The notes under the pieces are model-generated. The model did not search any database. It was not told the DNA's origin and saw only the letters and a program-made list of their open reading frames with translations. Source: Orrella marina (GTDB lineage Bacteria; Pseudomonadota; Gammaproteobacteria; Burkholderiales; Burkholderiaceae_B). Taken from it: 64,000 nt of DNA. Location of the stretch: contig NZ_CP028901.1 in assembly GCF_003058465.1 (NCBI RefSeq), forward strand, positions 930,001 to 994,000. The letters are read 5' to 3'. The position numbers were made by a program, and so were the translations under genes. This document shows, in pieces, positions 55,461 through 64,000 of the stretch; the first letter of the stretch is position 1; each line of letters starts with the position of its first letter.

Positions 55461-55507
55461 CAGTGTCTGCCAAAGGTGGGGCATAAAGCACAACGAATAA
55501 ATACAAA

Positions 55508-56500
55508 TTAAACCGCCATTGGTGCTGTGAGTGGCGCATGGTGTTCATATCCCTCTAGCCAGAAGTCACCTGGCTCTACCTTCTCCAACCATTCTGGCTC
55601 GTATTTTCCGGTGACAGCATAGTCCGGAATCCGTTCAGACAGAACCAGCTTTGGCGCTGGGAATGGCTTGCGACGAAGCTGTTCCTGAAGCATATCTACG
55701 TGGTTCTCATAGATGTGAGCATCACCAATGAAGTAGGTGAACCATCGAGGCGTGTATCCGGTCAGTCGACCGACCAGATGCAGCAACGCGGCACCTTCAG
55801 TCAGATTGAATGGGGTTCCCAAACCAACGTCGTTGGAGCGGATGTATAGACACATCGAGATTTCACGCTTTGATTGATTGACCATGAACTGGTATAAGAG
55901 GTGGCATGGCGGTAAAGCCATTTCCTCCAGCTGAGCCCAGTTCCATCCATGGAAGAGAATACGGCGGTTGCCGGGGTCAGTCATAATGGTGTCTAGACAC
56001 TGCCGAAGCTGGTCGATAGCCTTGTAAAGAAGGGTGCTGGTGGTTTTTCCATTTTCGCTGATACTGTCAAGATTGCCAATCTGCTGGTAGCCTCGTCGTA
56101 GTGCATCGGCAACCTGAGCTGTGCTCTGCGATTGGCTGAGGTCGATCAGCTTGCAGGCCGGCCACTGGCGCCATTGAACACCGTACACGGAGCCGAGGTC
56201 GTTATCCTGGAGCCGGTAGGGGCTGGCCAGCCATTGAGGATTCTCGTTGGCATTTTGGTCCCAAACCTTGCAGCCCAATACACGGAAGTCGGCTGCGTTA
56301 CGGTATGCCCGCAAGAAGCCGATCAGTTCGCCGATGGCGGACTTGAAAGCCAGTTTTTTGGTGGTGACGGCAGGAAAACCTGCCTGAAGGTCGAACTTCA
56401 TCATGGCGCCCGGAATGCTAAGGGTGCGGATCCCTGTCCGATTGTCTTGCCAGGAGCCGTTGTCAAAGATTTCTTGAATGAGGCTTAGATACTGTTGCAT
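55508..56500 (-). CDS. thyA: Thymidylate synthase
   Basis: 330-aa ThyA making dTMP from dUMP with methylene-tetrahydrofolate. Conserved: [33 protein letters not shown], catalytic Cys199 in [37 protein letters not shown] and the C-terminal ...APMAV. Longer than the 264-aa E. coli form because of an insertion at about residues 117-160, as in many long ThyA proteins. Complete. It sits between recombinase helper genes on the same strand, so it appears to be cargo or a captured target. Confidence 0.93.
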   Translation of the reverse strand: MQQYLSLIQEIFDNGSWQDNRTGIRTLSIPGAMMKFDLQAGFPAVTTKKLAFKSAIGELIGFLRAYRNAADFRVLGCKVWDQNANENPQWLASPYRLQDNDLGSVYGVQWRQWPACKLIDLSQSQSTAQVADALRRGYQQIGNLDSISENGKTTSTLLYKAIDQLRQCLDTIMTDPGNRRILFHGWNWAQLEEMALPPCHLLYQFMVNQSKREISMCLYIRSNDVGLGTPFNLTEGAALLHLVGRLTGYTPRWFTYFIGDAHIYENHVDMLQEQLRRKPFPAPKLVLSERIPDYAVTGKYEPEWLEKVEPGDFWLEGYEHHAPLTAPMAV

Positions 56501-56586
56501 ATATTATCCCTTGGTAGCGAGCTTGTGCTACGCATAGCTATTGGCTTGTTCTATGTAGGTCAAAGTGTGCTTGCCAGTCAAGTGTG

Positions 56587-57078
56587 TCATTTTGGTGATT
56601 TGACCGAGAAATCTATAATTTTCGGTCTGGAATTACTTCTAAGGTTGGTAAGCTCGTCCTCGGCTTCCTTGAGGCGCGCTTGTAGTACCCGGGCCACATT
56701 AAGAGACTCTGCCAAACGTTCACTGACCTGATCGTAGCGGGCTTTCCAGATAAGGACTTCTTCCCGACTGTTATATAGCTGCTCCTTGTAGCGCTCGATG
56801 CGGGATGCAGTATTGACAGCAGCTTTGGATCCATCGGTAATGGGTTGCTTGGGGACTTTGCGAGCATTCTTAATTTCCCTTAGGCGTTCCAGCGGCCACC
56901 GCCGGTTGCTCAAGGTGCCACGACTGCAATTGGCCAGCTGGGCTAGGACTTCCTGGGTGGCTTTGAGCTTGGTGTCACTCTCAAGGCGCACGAGAGCTTC
57001 CTGAATCCTTCGAGTTACCTCGACAAACTCCTGGGCGTTTTTTTCGTACAGTGCAGCTGGAATGCCGGATTCGCTCAT
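56587..57078 (-). CDS. Coiled-coil helper of tyrosine-recombinase module (TnpC/GmtX-like)
   Basis: 163 aa. An HTH-like segment (LAQLANCSRGTLSNRRWPLE) is followed by a long coiled coil (IERYKEQLYNSREEVLIWKA, LAESLNVARVLQARLKEAED). It starts by ATGA overlap with recombinase 3. Its size, place and architecture resemble the small third protein of Tn554-type and gamma-mobile-trio modules, which has no catalytic domain. Assignment to either is not certain. Confidence 0.65.
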   Translation of the reverse strand: MSESGIPAALYEKNAQEFVEVTRRIQEALVRLESDTKLKATQEVLAQLANCSRGTLSNRRWPLERLREIKNARKVPKQPITDGSKAAVNTASRIERYKEQLYNSREEVLIWKARYDQVSERLAESLNVARVLQARLKEAEDELTNLRSNSRPKIIDFSVKSPK

Positions 57079-59033
57079 TGCTGCAAAACTCCAGATTCCG
57101 GGTTGAGCCGAGCCAACACTTCCTCGGCAGCTTTCATTGCTTCCAGTAGTGGTTCTTTAGCGTGGGCCATTCTGGGGTCAGCAGCAAGGTTGCGGTTCTG
57201 GCTTACGACTTTTTGCCAAGCAGGCTCATGGGTCTTGGTAATCACGGCCTGTTGGCACTGAATCGGATTGCATTGCAGGGAACCAATGCAAGGTGGTCGT
57301 TCCTTTGTCCCATCCTTGAGCAAAGTATCGCGCACTCCACCGCAATAGCCAATGCCGACGCTAGCAAACGGCAGGCCTTGCATGGCAAGATTTGTCAATA
57401 CCTCGTCTACTGTCCAGCCTTGGGCTGCCATACCTTCGAAGTAGGCCTTGCGTCGAGCTATGAAGGCGTCCGCGCCACCGCCAGCGACAGGGCGGTCTGG
57501 GCTGTAGAGTTCCTTTGCTGCCTCAAGATAAGCAGATCCTGAATGAAGGGCTCTCTGGGTTGCAAGTTCCCCGACGTTCCCGTACATCATTGTCACATCA
57601 GGAGGTAAGGCATTCAAAGCTGTATGCAGGTGCTTCATCTGGTGGGCAATAAAGACAAGCCCGACGTCTGCCCGGGCGAGTTGGTGGGCAAGCGTGTGCC
57701 GAAGTAGATGCGCGTTAATGTGCCAGTCGACCCAACGGCCCGCAGTATCCACTTCGTGCAGATAGTTGGATATTGCGCCAGAAAATCCGTTGAGCGAGAG
57801 CGGATAGGGTGGTTTTCCAATTGGAACGGTCTCACAGCCGGATAGGATGTATGGGTTGTGCGTTATTCTTGAAATATGCGTAAGGCACACCATGGCGTCC
57901 CGCATGATGGGGATTGCAGGCCAAAGGTCTTTGCCTTCCTGGGCGTCCAGTGATTCATTTTTCACAAGAGTTCCGGTCAAAACGAACTGGCCATGAAATG
58001 TATGGATGCAGTTGGTGGTGAAGGAGGTCAGGTCGCTGTATCGGGCACCGGTGTAGAGCCCGATAACTGTGAACGCGGCTCGTTGGACGCGGTAAAGCCA
58101 GAGGAACATCTCTTTCGGAGTTACGCCATAGGCCAACCGGAACTTCTTTCGTTGCCAAGCTGTCGAGGATCCCCGTTTGCCAAGGCGAGCAGAATAACTT
58201 CTGTCAAATTCTCGGATGGCAATGTAGTCAGAGAGCATCTGAGCGCCATTGCAGTTTAAACCTATCGGTGGAGTCGAGGGCTGGCCAGATTGGTCGTGAG
58301 CGCTTTCACCGAGAAAACTTAGGAAACTCAAGACATCTGCACAGGCCGAGTTGGACAAGAACCTGAAAAGCTCATTTGGCATTACCTTTTCGTAGTCAGT
58401 CCGCTTCTCGGGAAATTTGAATGCTAGCCCTTTAATGTCTCGGGCATTCCACTGCAAGGATTTCACTGAAATCGCACGGGCAATTTGAGGGTGTGCGAGC
58501 AGTGAAAGCCCTTTCTTCAGAGTGTCTCCATTTGCCCTCGGAAAATTTTTTAAGACTGTACGAATGTCTTGCAAAGACACGTCAGTCAGGTAGCGAATCG
58601 AGCTTAATTGCGGTTGCTGCTCGAGGCCGAGTAGTCGATGGTGCCGCAGGACATCCGAAAACAAGACAATAAGAGCTCTAACTGTGATAACCACGGTTTG
58701 GGGCTTGGCGGATTGAACACCACGCATGCCAAAAGCTGACGGGAGAGTCAGGTAGAGAAAGGCGAAGACTTTGAGCTCTTGAACCATCTCCTTCGTAATG
58801 AGCGCGCCACGGTGGTCACTGAAGGTGTTGTCATCGCTGACAGTGCAATACATCGCCCAGTCAAGGCGTAGGCGGCCGTTGGGCACAGAGGAAAAGCGTG
58901 CTATCTGTGGATTCGTGAAGTCCCAGAAATCATCCCCAAACCGTGAGTTGTTTGATACCCGGGTGTTCGCATCAAATAATGTGCGGCCAGCCATCACATC
59001 TTCAATTGTTACGGGTGATTGGTTGGCATTCAT
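57075..59033 (-). CDS. Tyrosine recombinase 3 (large)
   Basis: 652 aa from the ATG at 59033 (MNANQSPVTIEDVMAGRTLF), chosen because it overlaps the upstream stop by 4 bp; an earlier start would overlap by 73 bp. The catalytic features are in the middle and C-terminal half: the first Arg in VIGLYTGARYSDLTSF, the box II HxxR in NAHLLRHTLAHQLARADVGL, and Tyr in DVTMMYG. The C-terminal extension has cysteines (CNPIQCQQ). Third in a four-gene coupled operon. Confidence 0.8.
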   Translation of the reverse strand: MNANQSPVTIEDVMAGRTLFDANTRVSNNSRFGDDFWDFTNPQIARFSSVPNGRLRLDWAMYCTVSDDNTFSDHRGALITKEMVQELKVFAFLYLTLPSAFGMRGVQSAKPQTVVITVRALIVLFSDVLRHHRLLGLEQQPQLSSIRYLTDVSLQDIRTVLKNFPRANGDTLKKGLSLLAHPQIARAISVKSLQWNARDIKGLAFKFPEKRTDYEKVMPNELFRFLSNSACADVLSFLSFLGESAHDQSGQPSTPPIGLNCNGAQMLSDYIAIREFDRSYSARLGKRGSSTAWQRKKFRLAYGVTPKEMFLWLYRVQRAAFTVIGLYTGARYSDLTSFTTNCIHTFHGQFVLTGTLVKNESLDAQEGKDLWPAIPIMRDAMVCLTHISRITHNPYILSGCETVPIGKPPYPLSLNGFSGAISNYLHEVDTAGRWVDWHINAHLLRHTLAHQLARADVGLVFIAHQMKHLHTALNALPPDVTMMYGNVGELATQRALHSGSAYLEAAKELYSPDRPVAGGGADAFIARRKAYFEGMAAQGWTVDEVLTNLAMQGLPFASVGIGYCGGVRDTLLKDGTKERPPCIGSLQCNPIQCQQAVITKTHEPAWQKVVSQNRNLAADPRMAHAKEPLLEAMKAAEEVLARLNPESGVLQQ

Positions 59034-60862
59034 TGGCAAGTTCCACGATAAAGCAATGGGTCGACCACCATGTCGATCGACGTCGCCATATTCATAGCCC
59101 ATTCAATTTCATCGGGGGTGAACTGGCTGACGTTAGGATCAAGCAGATTGTCGAGAATGGACAGTGTCTGGTTATAAATGTGAGCGTGGGGGAGGTTCTG
59201 TACGTTATTTGCTTGGGAAGCCATGATTTGTGCACGATAAGCAGCCAGCGTAGGCAGGTGCTCCTTCAGGACAACAACATTGCGACAGAACAGACACAGG
59301 TTGAACCGTGTGCAGGCTTGACCAGGTACATAATCCACAGCGCGTTTGACTCGTTCAGGAGGGTCAAAAACATTCTTGCAATCGGCGACGAGACCCTTGA
59401 AAAGATGAATTGGCTGATGCTTGCCTGTTGGTGGACTAGACGCTGATGCAGCTATTTCTTCCTGATTGGTGCGGATTCGCTCTAGTGCGTCTGAGACGAC
59501 CTTTCTCGCAGGAGCGTCAAGCCGATTGGTTGCGATATAACGCACCGTCTGAGTAATCGACTTGTGCCGCGCCACCTGTTGGATTTCGAAGAGGTCGCGC
59601 CCCTCAAGTGCCATCTCGGTTAGTTTTGTTGACCGAAAGCGGACGAAATTGAAATTGAGAGGGTCGCCGTTATCGTTTCGAAGGTCATATTTTTCAACCA
59701 TCCGCTTGCACCACGCATGCGTTTTACGCTCGTTTAGCGGCAGCGTCTGGTTGAACGCATTGGGTCCAGTAGAACAATAGATGAACAAAAGGCCTCGTAG
59801 AGGGTCTCCCTCCGGAAGACCGTTTCTCAGACTTTTGGTAAGAGTCAACAGCGTGGAAATTACACGTTTGACCTGTAGCGTTTGCTTGCGTTTTAGACCT
59901 CGCTCCTCACGCTTATCGAGCAAGGGGAGATGCATTTCCTTTTCACCATTTGACCGATTCTTCTCGAATAGTAAGTAAGGCATCCCAGTCGCCGGGTGTT
60001 CGTCACGAAAGCAGTCGGTTTTGAGGCTCAGGAGAGATGACGGATTGAGGCCGGTCAGATACTGGAGGTTGACGGCCAACGGGATCACGAGGTTTTCATC
60101 AATACTCGCCGCAACCCCCCAACTACGGTACAGATTGTGCAGTCCGCCGTGTTCATCGGTCGCTGCCTTTAGGAACCGGGCGTGTTGCTTTTTGTTTTTA
60201 CCGATGCCAACTATCGGTTCGCAGTTAAGTACGTTTTCGAAGTACCAACGCATATTGGCCTCGACGCCGAAGCCGTAGCCACTTTTCCGTCCAAGTTTAG
60301 GTTTAAGTCGTGGGTCTCGTCCCTCGTCCCGAGATTGTTTGGTGTATCCAGCGACAACCTTGTAAGTAAATCGTAGTTCTTCAGCGACTGCCGCTAAGAT
60401 TTGACTTAGTTCTTTGTCGGAGTAGCTGGCGTGGGCATCTGTCTCGCTAAAGGTGGATCCCCAATTGATTGGGTGAATTACGCGCGTGCGCAGCAGGTTA
60501 TAGGCTAATGCTTCGTTCATGACTTGCCGCACCGCGCTGAAGTGTCCTGTTAGCGTGTACGAACTGGCCTTAAGGTTCCCTACATCGATGCGGTCTTGGA
60601 GTTCTTTCTTAAGCCGGATTAGTGCAAATTCATCCCATTTTTCCGCCAGGAAATAGGGTTTGCGCCCTTCCGTGAGTTCGATGTGTTGTAGGTAGAAAGC
60701 CTTGGCTACCTTGTAGTTTTCCTTGGTGCTTTCATTGGCCATACGATCTTTGCGTTTGTTGAATATCCATTCAAGTTGTGCAAAGGGGGCCTCTTTCGAT
60801 GGGTTGGGTGGCCGGTCATATTCGTGCCAGTCAAGAGTGGTGATACTAGCAATTTCAGCCAT
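59030..60862 (-). CDS. Tyrosine recombinase 2, degenerate active site
   Basis: 610 aa from the ATG at 60862, which overlaps the recombinase 1 stop by 8 bp. N-terminal SAM-like binding domain; catalytic-fold segments LQYLTGLNPSSLLSLKTDCF, NFNFVRFRSTKLTEMALEGR and QQVARHKSITQTVRYIATNR. The box I Arg (usually TGxR) is Asn here and the box II HxxR is VRFR, so the canonical triad looks incomplete while the last His and Tyr remain. C-terminal Cys-rich part (CTRFNLCLFC). Confidence 0.75.
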   Translation of the reverse strand: MAEIASITTLDWHEYDRPPNPSKEAPFAQLEWIFNKRKDRMANESTKENYKVAKAFYLQHIELTEGRKPYFLAEKWDEFALIRLKKELQDRIDVGNLKASSYTLTGHFSAVRQVMNEALAYNLLRTRVIHPINWGSTFSETDAHASYSDKELSQILAAVAEELRFTYKVVAGYTKQSRDEGRDPRLKPKLGRKSGYGFGVEANMRWYFENVLNCEPIVGIGKNKKQHARFLKAATDEHGGLHNLYRSWGVAASIDENLVIPLAVNLQYLTGLNPSSLLSLKTDCFRDEHPATGMPYLLFEKNRSNGEKEMHLPLLDKREERGLKRKQTLQVKRVISTLLTLTKSLRNGLPEGDPLRGLLFIYCSTGPNAFNQTLPLNERKTHAWCKRMVEKYDLRNDNGDPLNFNFVRFRSTKLTEMALEGRDLFEIQQVARHKSITQTVRYIATNRLDAPARKVVSDALERIRTNQEEIAASASSPPTGKHQPIHLFKGLVADCKNVFDPPERVKRAVDYVPGQACTRFNLCLFCRNVVVLKEHLPTLAAYRAQIMASQANNVQNLPHAHIYNQTLSILDNLLDPNVSQFTPDEIEWAMNMATSIDMVVDPLLYRGTCQ

Positions 60863-61991
60863 TGTGGGTACCAATCCTCTTTATTTTAGGCTGGTTCTTC
60901 TCGGGGATATAAGTGGCGTCCAGAATTTTTTGGGCTTCTTCAAATCGGAACAGGGTTTCCCCTTCGCCACAATCCACTGACATGCGATGAAGAACGGGCG
61001 CAGGAATATGAGTGTAAATTTCGGTAGTAGATAGCTGATTATGTCCAAGTGCCCGCTGAAGCACGACTAAGTTGTCCAACAATGTCTTTCCTTGTTCGGA
61101 TTTCATGATCGAATAGGCCGTTCCATGACGTAGCCGATGAGGTGAGGCCTCCTTGAGGTGGGTTCTGACAAGGGCATCTGCAATAAACTTTTGTATGGCC
61201 ACTGCAGTGATGGGTTCCCCAAAAATGTTCAAAAATGCAGGCTTTTCAGTTTCTGGCCAATCATGGTTGGTGAAGTAAACGCGAGTCTTGAAGTATCGGT
61301 TAAGCCGACTCAACACTGCTCTCGAAATCATGGTGTACCGTTGTTTGATTTCACCGCCAAGTCCTTTGCTTCCCCGGACGAATAACGGGTAATACATCTG
61401 AGTAGCAGGATATTGTTCGATGAGCGGCAGGTCGCTCTTTAGAACTCTCGGTACTTCAGATACGCGAAGTCCCGTGTCGTAGATGAAGTGGCCAATAAGC
61501 CGCTGCGATTCCCAGTGCATTCCCTGTAGGAGAGTAATGACTTGGTCTACAGTAAGGTAACGTGGCATTCGCTTATTGGGCCTAGGTGTCCGATAAGGGA
61601 TATTCTCGTAGAGTGCGGTTTTCCTGGCCCTGGACGCTTCTTCAGTGGTGAGCCAATCTGTGAACGACTTTAGGGTTACTTCATATCCACGGACGGTCGT
61701 TGCCTCCAAACCTCGCGCCAAACACGTGCGGTAAAACTCATCCAGAAGGGGGAGCCCCATCGCACGCAGAGCATCATCCACGCAAACTTGCCCAAAAACA
61801 GGATGATTCTCTAGAAAGGAACAAAAATCACGAATACGGCCCGCATATAGTTCAAGGGTGCCTTCTGCTTTTTTTTGAGGCGAGCGCTCGAGGCTCTGAA
61901 TGAAGTCTGTAGGTAGAACAGCCACACGTTCTGTTGAGTCGAGCAGCAGGAATGACGGTTTTCGACTTGTTCGGGAGCGATGTATTTCCAT
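60855..61991 (-). CDS. Tyrosine recombinase 1
   Basis: 378 aa with the full catalytic set: Arg176 (YDTGLRVSEVPRVLK), Lys209 (VRGSKGLGGEIK), H285-x-x-R288 (SPHRLRHGTAYSI), His317 (LGHNQLSTTEIYTH) and the nucleophile Tyr326. An N-terminal core-binding domain (GTLELYAGRIRDFCSFLEN) precedes it. First gene of the recombinase operon with a good promoter 25-60 bp upstream. Resembles TnpA of Tn554-like or GmtY-like proteins. Confidence 0.88.
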   Translation of the reverse strand: MEIHRSRTSRKPSFLLLDSTERVAVLPTDFIQSLERSPQKKAEGTLELYAGRIRDFCSFLENHPVFGQVCVDDALRAMGLPLLDEFYRTCLARGLEATTVRGYEVTLKSFTDWLTTEEASRARKTALYENIPYRTPRPNKRMPRYLTVDQVITLLQGMHWESQRLIGHFIYDTGLRVSEVPRVLKSDLPLIEQYPATQMYYPLFVRGSKGLGGEIKQRYTMISRAVLSRLNRYFKTRVYFTNHDWPETEKPAFLNIFGEPITAVAIQKFIADALVRTHLKEASPHRLRHGTAYSIMKSEQGKTLLDNLVVLQRALGHNQLSTTEIYTHIPAPVLHRMSVDCGEGETLFRFEEAQKILDATYIPEKNQPKIKRIGTHNG

Positions 61992-62023
61992 GTCCTATGG
62001 TTCTTTTTCTGATCACATTAGTC

Positions 62024-62052
62024 ATTATAATGGTATGAAAATAAACTGTATA
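62024..62052 (-). promoter_or_regulatory. Promoter of the recombinase operon
   Basis: Minus strand: -10 TATAAT (62029-62024), 17-bp spacer and -35 TATACA (62052-62047, 4 of 6 consensus). Transcription would start about 25 bases before the recombinase 1 ATG at 61991. Confidence 0.65.
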
Positions 62053-62055
62053 GAT

Positions 62056-62083
62056 TAAAAAAAGAAACGGCCTCAGGCTGTGT
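62056..62083 (-). terminator. Intrinsic terminator downstream of the membrane-protein gene
   Basis: Minus strand: ACAGCC-TGA-GGCCGT stem-loop with one mismatch, followed by TTCTTTTTTT. It lies about 85 bases after the stop of the gene at 62166 and directly ahead of the recombinase promoter, separating the two units. Confidence 0.65.
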
Positions 62084-62165
62084 TGTACAAAATTCTTGTG
62101 GTTGTTTAATGGACGCCTGTCACGCGTCCTTTGACGGTTTTGAGTGTTTGCCTGTTCAGGCTGAA

Positions 62166-63383
62166 TTACTTGATCAGACCTCGCAACGCCCTGATCGCGA
62201 CTGACACGGCCAGACGCAGGATGGAGTTCAGCAACTTCAAAGCATTGGATTCGACTTTTTCGAGAGCCTCTTGTGTTTCAAGGTGATCGTTTGTATGGGC
62301 TGGCTTTGTTGACGTTGACTTGCCCTTGCTTCTGCGATCCGACTTGCTTCTATGGTTGCCTTCATAACGCTGGTGTTCTGAAAGATGGTCAAGTGGATCA
62401 GGTTGGTCGGGTTGCGGATCGATTAGCGGGTCGCATTTGGAGACACCAGTCGAGTCAAAAGCCGAGACACCTGTCGAAACACCTGCCGAGCATTGGTCCT
62501 GCCCGGTACTGCGCGAGTTGGTGTTTCCCGGTTTCTGTGCTCCGTTTGATTTGAGGGACTTGTAAGTCTCTCGAGTTTCTTGATGACTTACGTCATCAAG
62601 AAACTCCAAGTGAAGCCACTGTCTTTCGGACCATTCTTCGTTGCGGGCGTTGTGGTTCGGGTGGACAGATTCCGGGTTGTGCGCCTGAACGACGAATTGT
62701 CCCTCTGGCTGCTGGCGAGGCTGATCAGCCGGTTTGCTGCAAGCTGGGCTACGAGGAGGGTCGTTGTCGGCGCTCTGATTGATGGGTTGATTGATTTTCT
62801 GACGGAACTTCTGACTGGCTTGCTGATTAGCCTGCTTGTTAACAGGCATGCTCGGTTGCATCTCCTGGTGATCATCCTTGAATCCATTGAGTCCACCTGG
62901 CGTGCGGTCCTGAGAATGGCCCGTTTCTGTCACGTAGACACCTGATGCCCGCGACATCATCGTGGTCAACGTCGGTTTGCTTATGTGAACGGGGAAGCGT
63001 GATCCGAGTGAGCCAGCTGAGGCAGGTGACGAAAGTGAAGCGAGCGACACAAAGGAACCAGACGATCCGAGCCAGGCAAGCACTTTGCGGGCGATGCGTT
63101 TATCAAACAGCCTCGGGATGTAACCAATGAGGACGATGAGGATTGCGAGGTAGAGTGCCTGAGGAACCAGATGGTGTGCATTCTTCGGGGCGTGGAGCAA
63201 GTCACTCACAAGCTTGCTGAACTCAAGAGTGTATGGCACTGATGCAAGCACCGCGATGACCAGGCGCCGTCTGGACCGTGCACGATGGGTGTCAAAGGGT
63301 TCCAGGACATAGGGAGTTGATCCCGGTTCAAGCAGCGATGCGTCAGTGTTTTGCTGAGGATTACGGTTGGGACTGTTCTTCAT
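62166..63383 (-). CDS. Membrane-anchored low-complexity protein, unrecognised
   Basis: 405 aa from the ATG at 63383 (MKNSPNRNPQQNTD); a GTG 42 bases upstream is less likely. Two hydrophobic stretches near residues 40-65 and 80-95 (RRLVIAVLASVPYTLEFSKL, VPQALYLAILIVLIGYIP) are followed by about 250 residues rich in Gln, Asn, Ser, Pro and His (KQANQQASQKFRQKINQPIN), probably disordered. A hydrophobic helix closes the protein (LLNSILRLAVSVAIRALRGL). No known family was recognised. A function in the island cannot be stated. Confidence 0.6.
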   Translation of the reverse strand: MKNSPNRNPQQNTDASLLEPGSTPYVLEPFDTHRARSRRRLVIAVLASVPYTLEFSKLVSDLLHAPKNAHHLVPQALYLAILIVLIGYIPRLFDKRIARKVLAWLGSSGSFVSLASLSSPASAGSLGSRFPVHISKPTLTTMMSRASGVYVTETGHSQDRTPGGLNGFKDDHQEMQPSMPVNKQANQQASQKFRQKINQPINQSADNDPPRSPACSKPADQPRQQPEGQFVVQAHNPESVHPNHNARNEEWSERQWLHLEFLDDVSHQETRETYKSLKSNGAQKPGNTNSRSTGQDQCSAGVSTGVSAFDSTGVSKCDPLIDPQPDQPDPLDHLSEHQRYEGNHRSKSDRRSKGKSTSTKPAHTNDHLETQEALEKVESNALKLLNSILRLAVSVAIRALRGLIK

Positions 63384-64000
63384 AGACTCACTTTCTGTGT
63401 GAATGGATACAAGAAAAGTAGTCACTGACTGTCAGGCCATCGATCATTGCGTTGCACAGATTACGACGGTTCACCGATCACAAGTACTGATTCGGCACTG
63501 CTCACGGATCACCATGGTTTCCATCGAGCGATCACGACGGAGCGACCACCACTGAATGGAGCCCCTGACACCGCGTGGCAACCCATCCCAGCCGACTGCC
63601 ATCGCGTGCCCGTGGGTGTCACGCATGAGCTGGCGGGTGGTCGACTTCAGTGCATGACTGGGCTGAAGTCGACCACCCGCTGGCGCTCATTTCGTGGTTG
63701 CACCTTTACAAGAAGCAGGGTTGTTTTCAGTGAAGGGCTGACGATCTGTGGATCTGCCTATGAATGACCGACCTTGACTGTCAATGACAACAGGGCGTAC
63801 GAATCTCGCAGGGGATCATGTGGTGATAACGCTGAAGACTGGGGTTCCGGATCCGTAGAATGCAAGAACTGACCAGAGGGTTCCCTCTCATGGATCTGTA
63901 AAACAAGGCTGACCATCGTTGAGCGACGTGAGCTCCGCACTGGGCAGGAACGTCCGGACGCTGTTGAACGGAGACGTTCCCGGGTTCTTGTATGCCTTGC
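63384..64000. other. Right-end non-coding region
   Basis: About 600 bases with no supportable gene. It contains the long palindrome at 63626-63690. Upstream signals for the gene at 62166-63383 should lie in its left part. Confidence 0.5.
63626..63690. repeat. Long near-perfect palindrome
   Basis: A perfect 18-base inverted repeat GCGGGTGGTCGACTTCAG (63633-63650) and its complement (63663-63680) around a 12-base loop. It is extended outwards by ATGAGC arms with a small bulge. No U-tract follows on either strand, so it is not a typical terminator. It could be a protein-binding or recombination site. Confidence 0.8.

Noticed and set aside
1..64000. CRISPR array, tRNA or rRNA genes
   Set aside because: No regularly spaced repeats and no cloverleaf-like or rRNA sequence were seen; the repeats present are IS copies and palindromes.

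Overview
The window looks like a decaying, IS-riddled surface-polysaccharide (O-antigen/exopolysaccharide) island of a proteobacterium, probably beta- or gammaproteobacterial. This is inferred from the CDP-3,6-dideoxyhexose genes, the MarR-type EPS regulators paired with ugd, the JUMPstart/ops elements and the IS families present. The organism cannot be named from the sequence. No tRNA, rRNA or CRISPR array was seen.

Layout: (1) 46-4261, minus strand: rfbI-rfbF-rfbG-rfbH, the full set from glucose-1-phosphate to CDP-4-keto-3,6-dideoxyglucose. (2) 4724-12516: two diverged copies of a [MarR regulator - ugd] cassette. Each is preceded by a leader of about 0.5 kb with a JUMPstart/ops element and a conserved upstream block. 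They are separated by an IS1634 element, a gutted DegT aminotransferase and an IS5 end. (3) 12760-18985: nested ISs (IS3, glycosyltransferase remnant, IS5 interrupted by IS66, second IS3 type). (4) 19689-26427: a sugar-decoration module in two divergent arms. SGNH hydrolase, O-carbamoyltransferase and SxtJ-like protein are on the minus strand; a 50-aa DUF5989 protein, a second SGNH protein and an MBOAT acyltransferase are on the plus strand. (5) 26856-33724: an IS1111-type element followed by a tightly coupled minus-strand operon: PqqD-like protein, HprK-like kinase, two GT2 glycosyltransferases and a nucleotidyltransferase. The last gene is split by an IS3 copy and clipped by the IS1111 element. 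(6) 34167-39955: an MFS pump with an internal stop, fragments of LysR, TniQ-like and ISL3 genes, a probable group II-C intron 5' end behind a terminator, a small HTH gene split by a second IS1634, and a PD-(D/E)XK-like protein. (7) 40001-51330, minus strand: a second glycan operon (wbqC-like, GT2, methyltransferase, HTTM/DCC membrane protein, PglD-like acetyltransferase, beta-propeller protein, gtrA, zinc-ribbon methyltransferase, wecE). wecE and gtrA are IS-interrupted and the acetyltransferase is frameshifted. (8) 51371-53507: IS30 inside an inverted pair of IS3 right ends. (9) 53655-61991, minus strand: a mobile module of three overlapping tyrosine-recombinase genes, a coiled-coil helper, thyA, and a second helper split by the third IS3 copy. 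(10) 62166-64000: a membrane/disordered protein and a long DNA palindrome.

Many insertions can be resolved to the base from target duplications: IS66 (8 bp), IS3 copies 2 and 3 (3 bp), IS1634 copy 2 (6 bp) and the gtrA insertion (6 bp). Removing them restores open frames in the nucleotidyltransferase, HTH and gtrA genes. In the second helper gene the frame is also restored, but an in-frame TAA remains. IS3 copy 1 and IS1634 copy 1 lack matching flanks, which marks them as rearrangement joints. The candidates for something poorly described are the PqqD/HprK/nucleotidyltransferase/GT2 operon, the multi-recombinase module carrying thyA, and a variable-loop palindrome shared by two unrelated IS1111-type elements.
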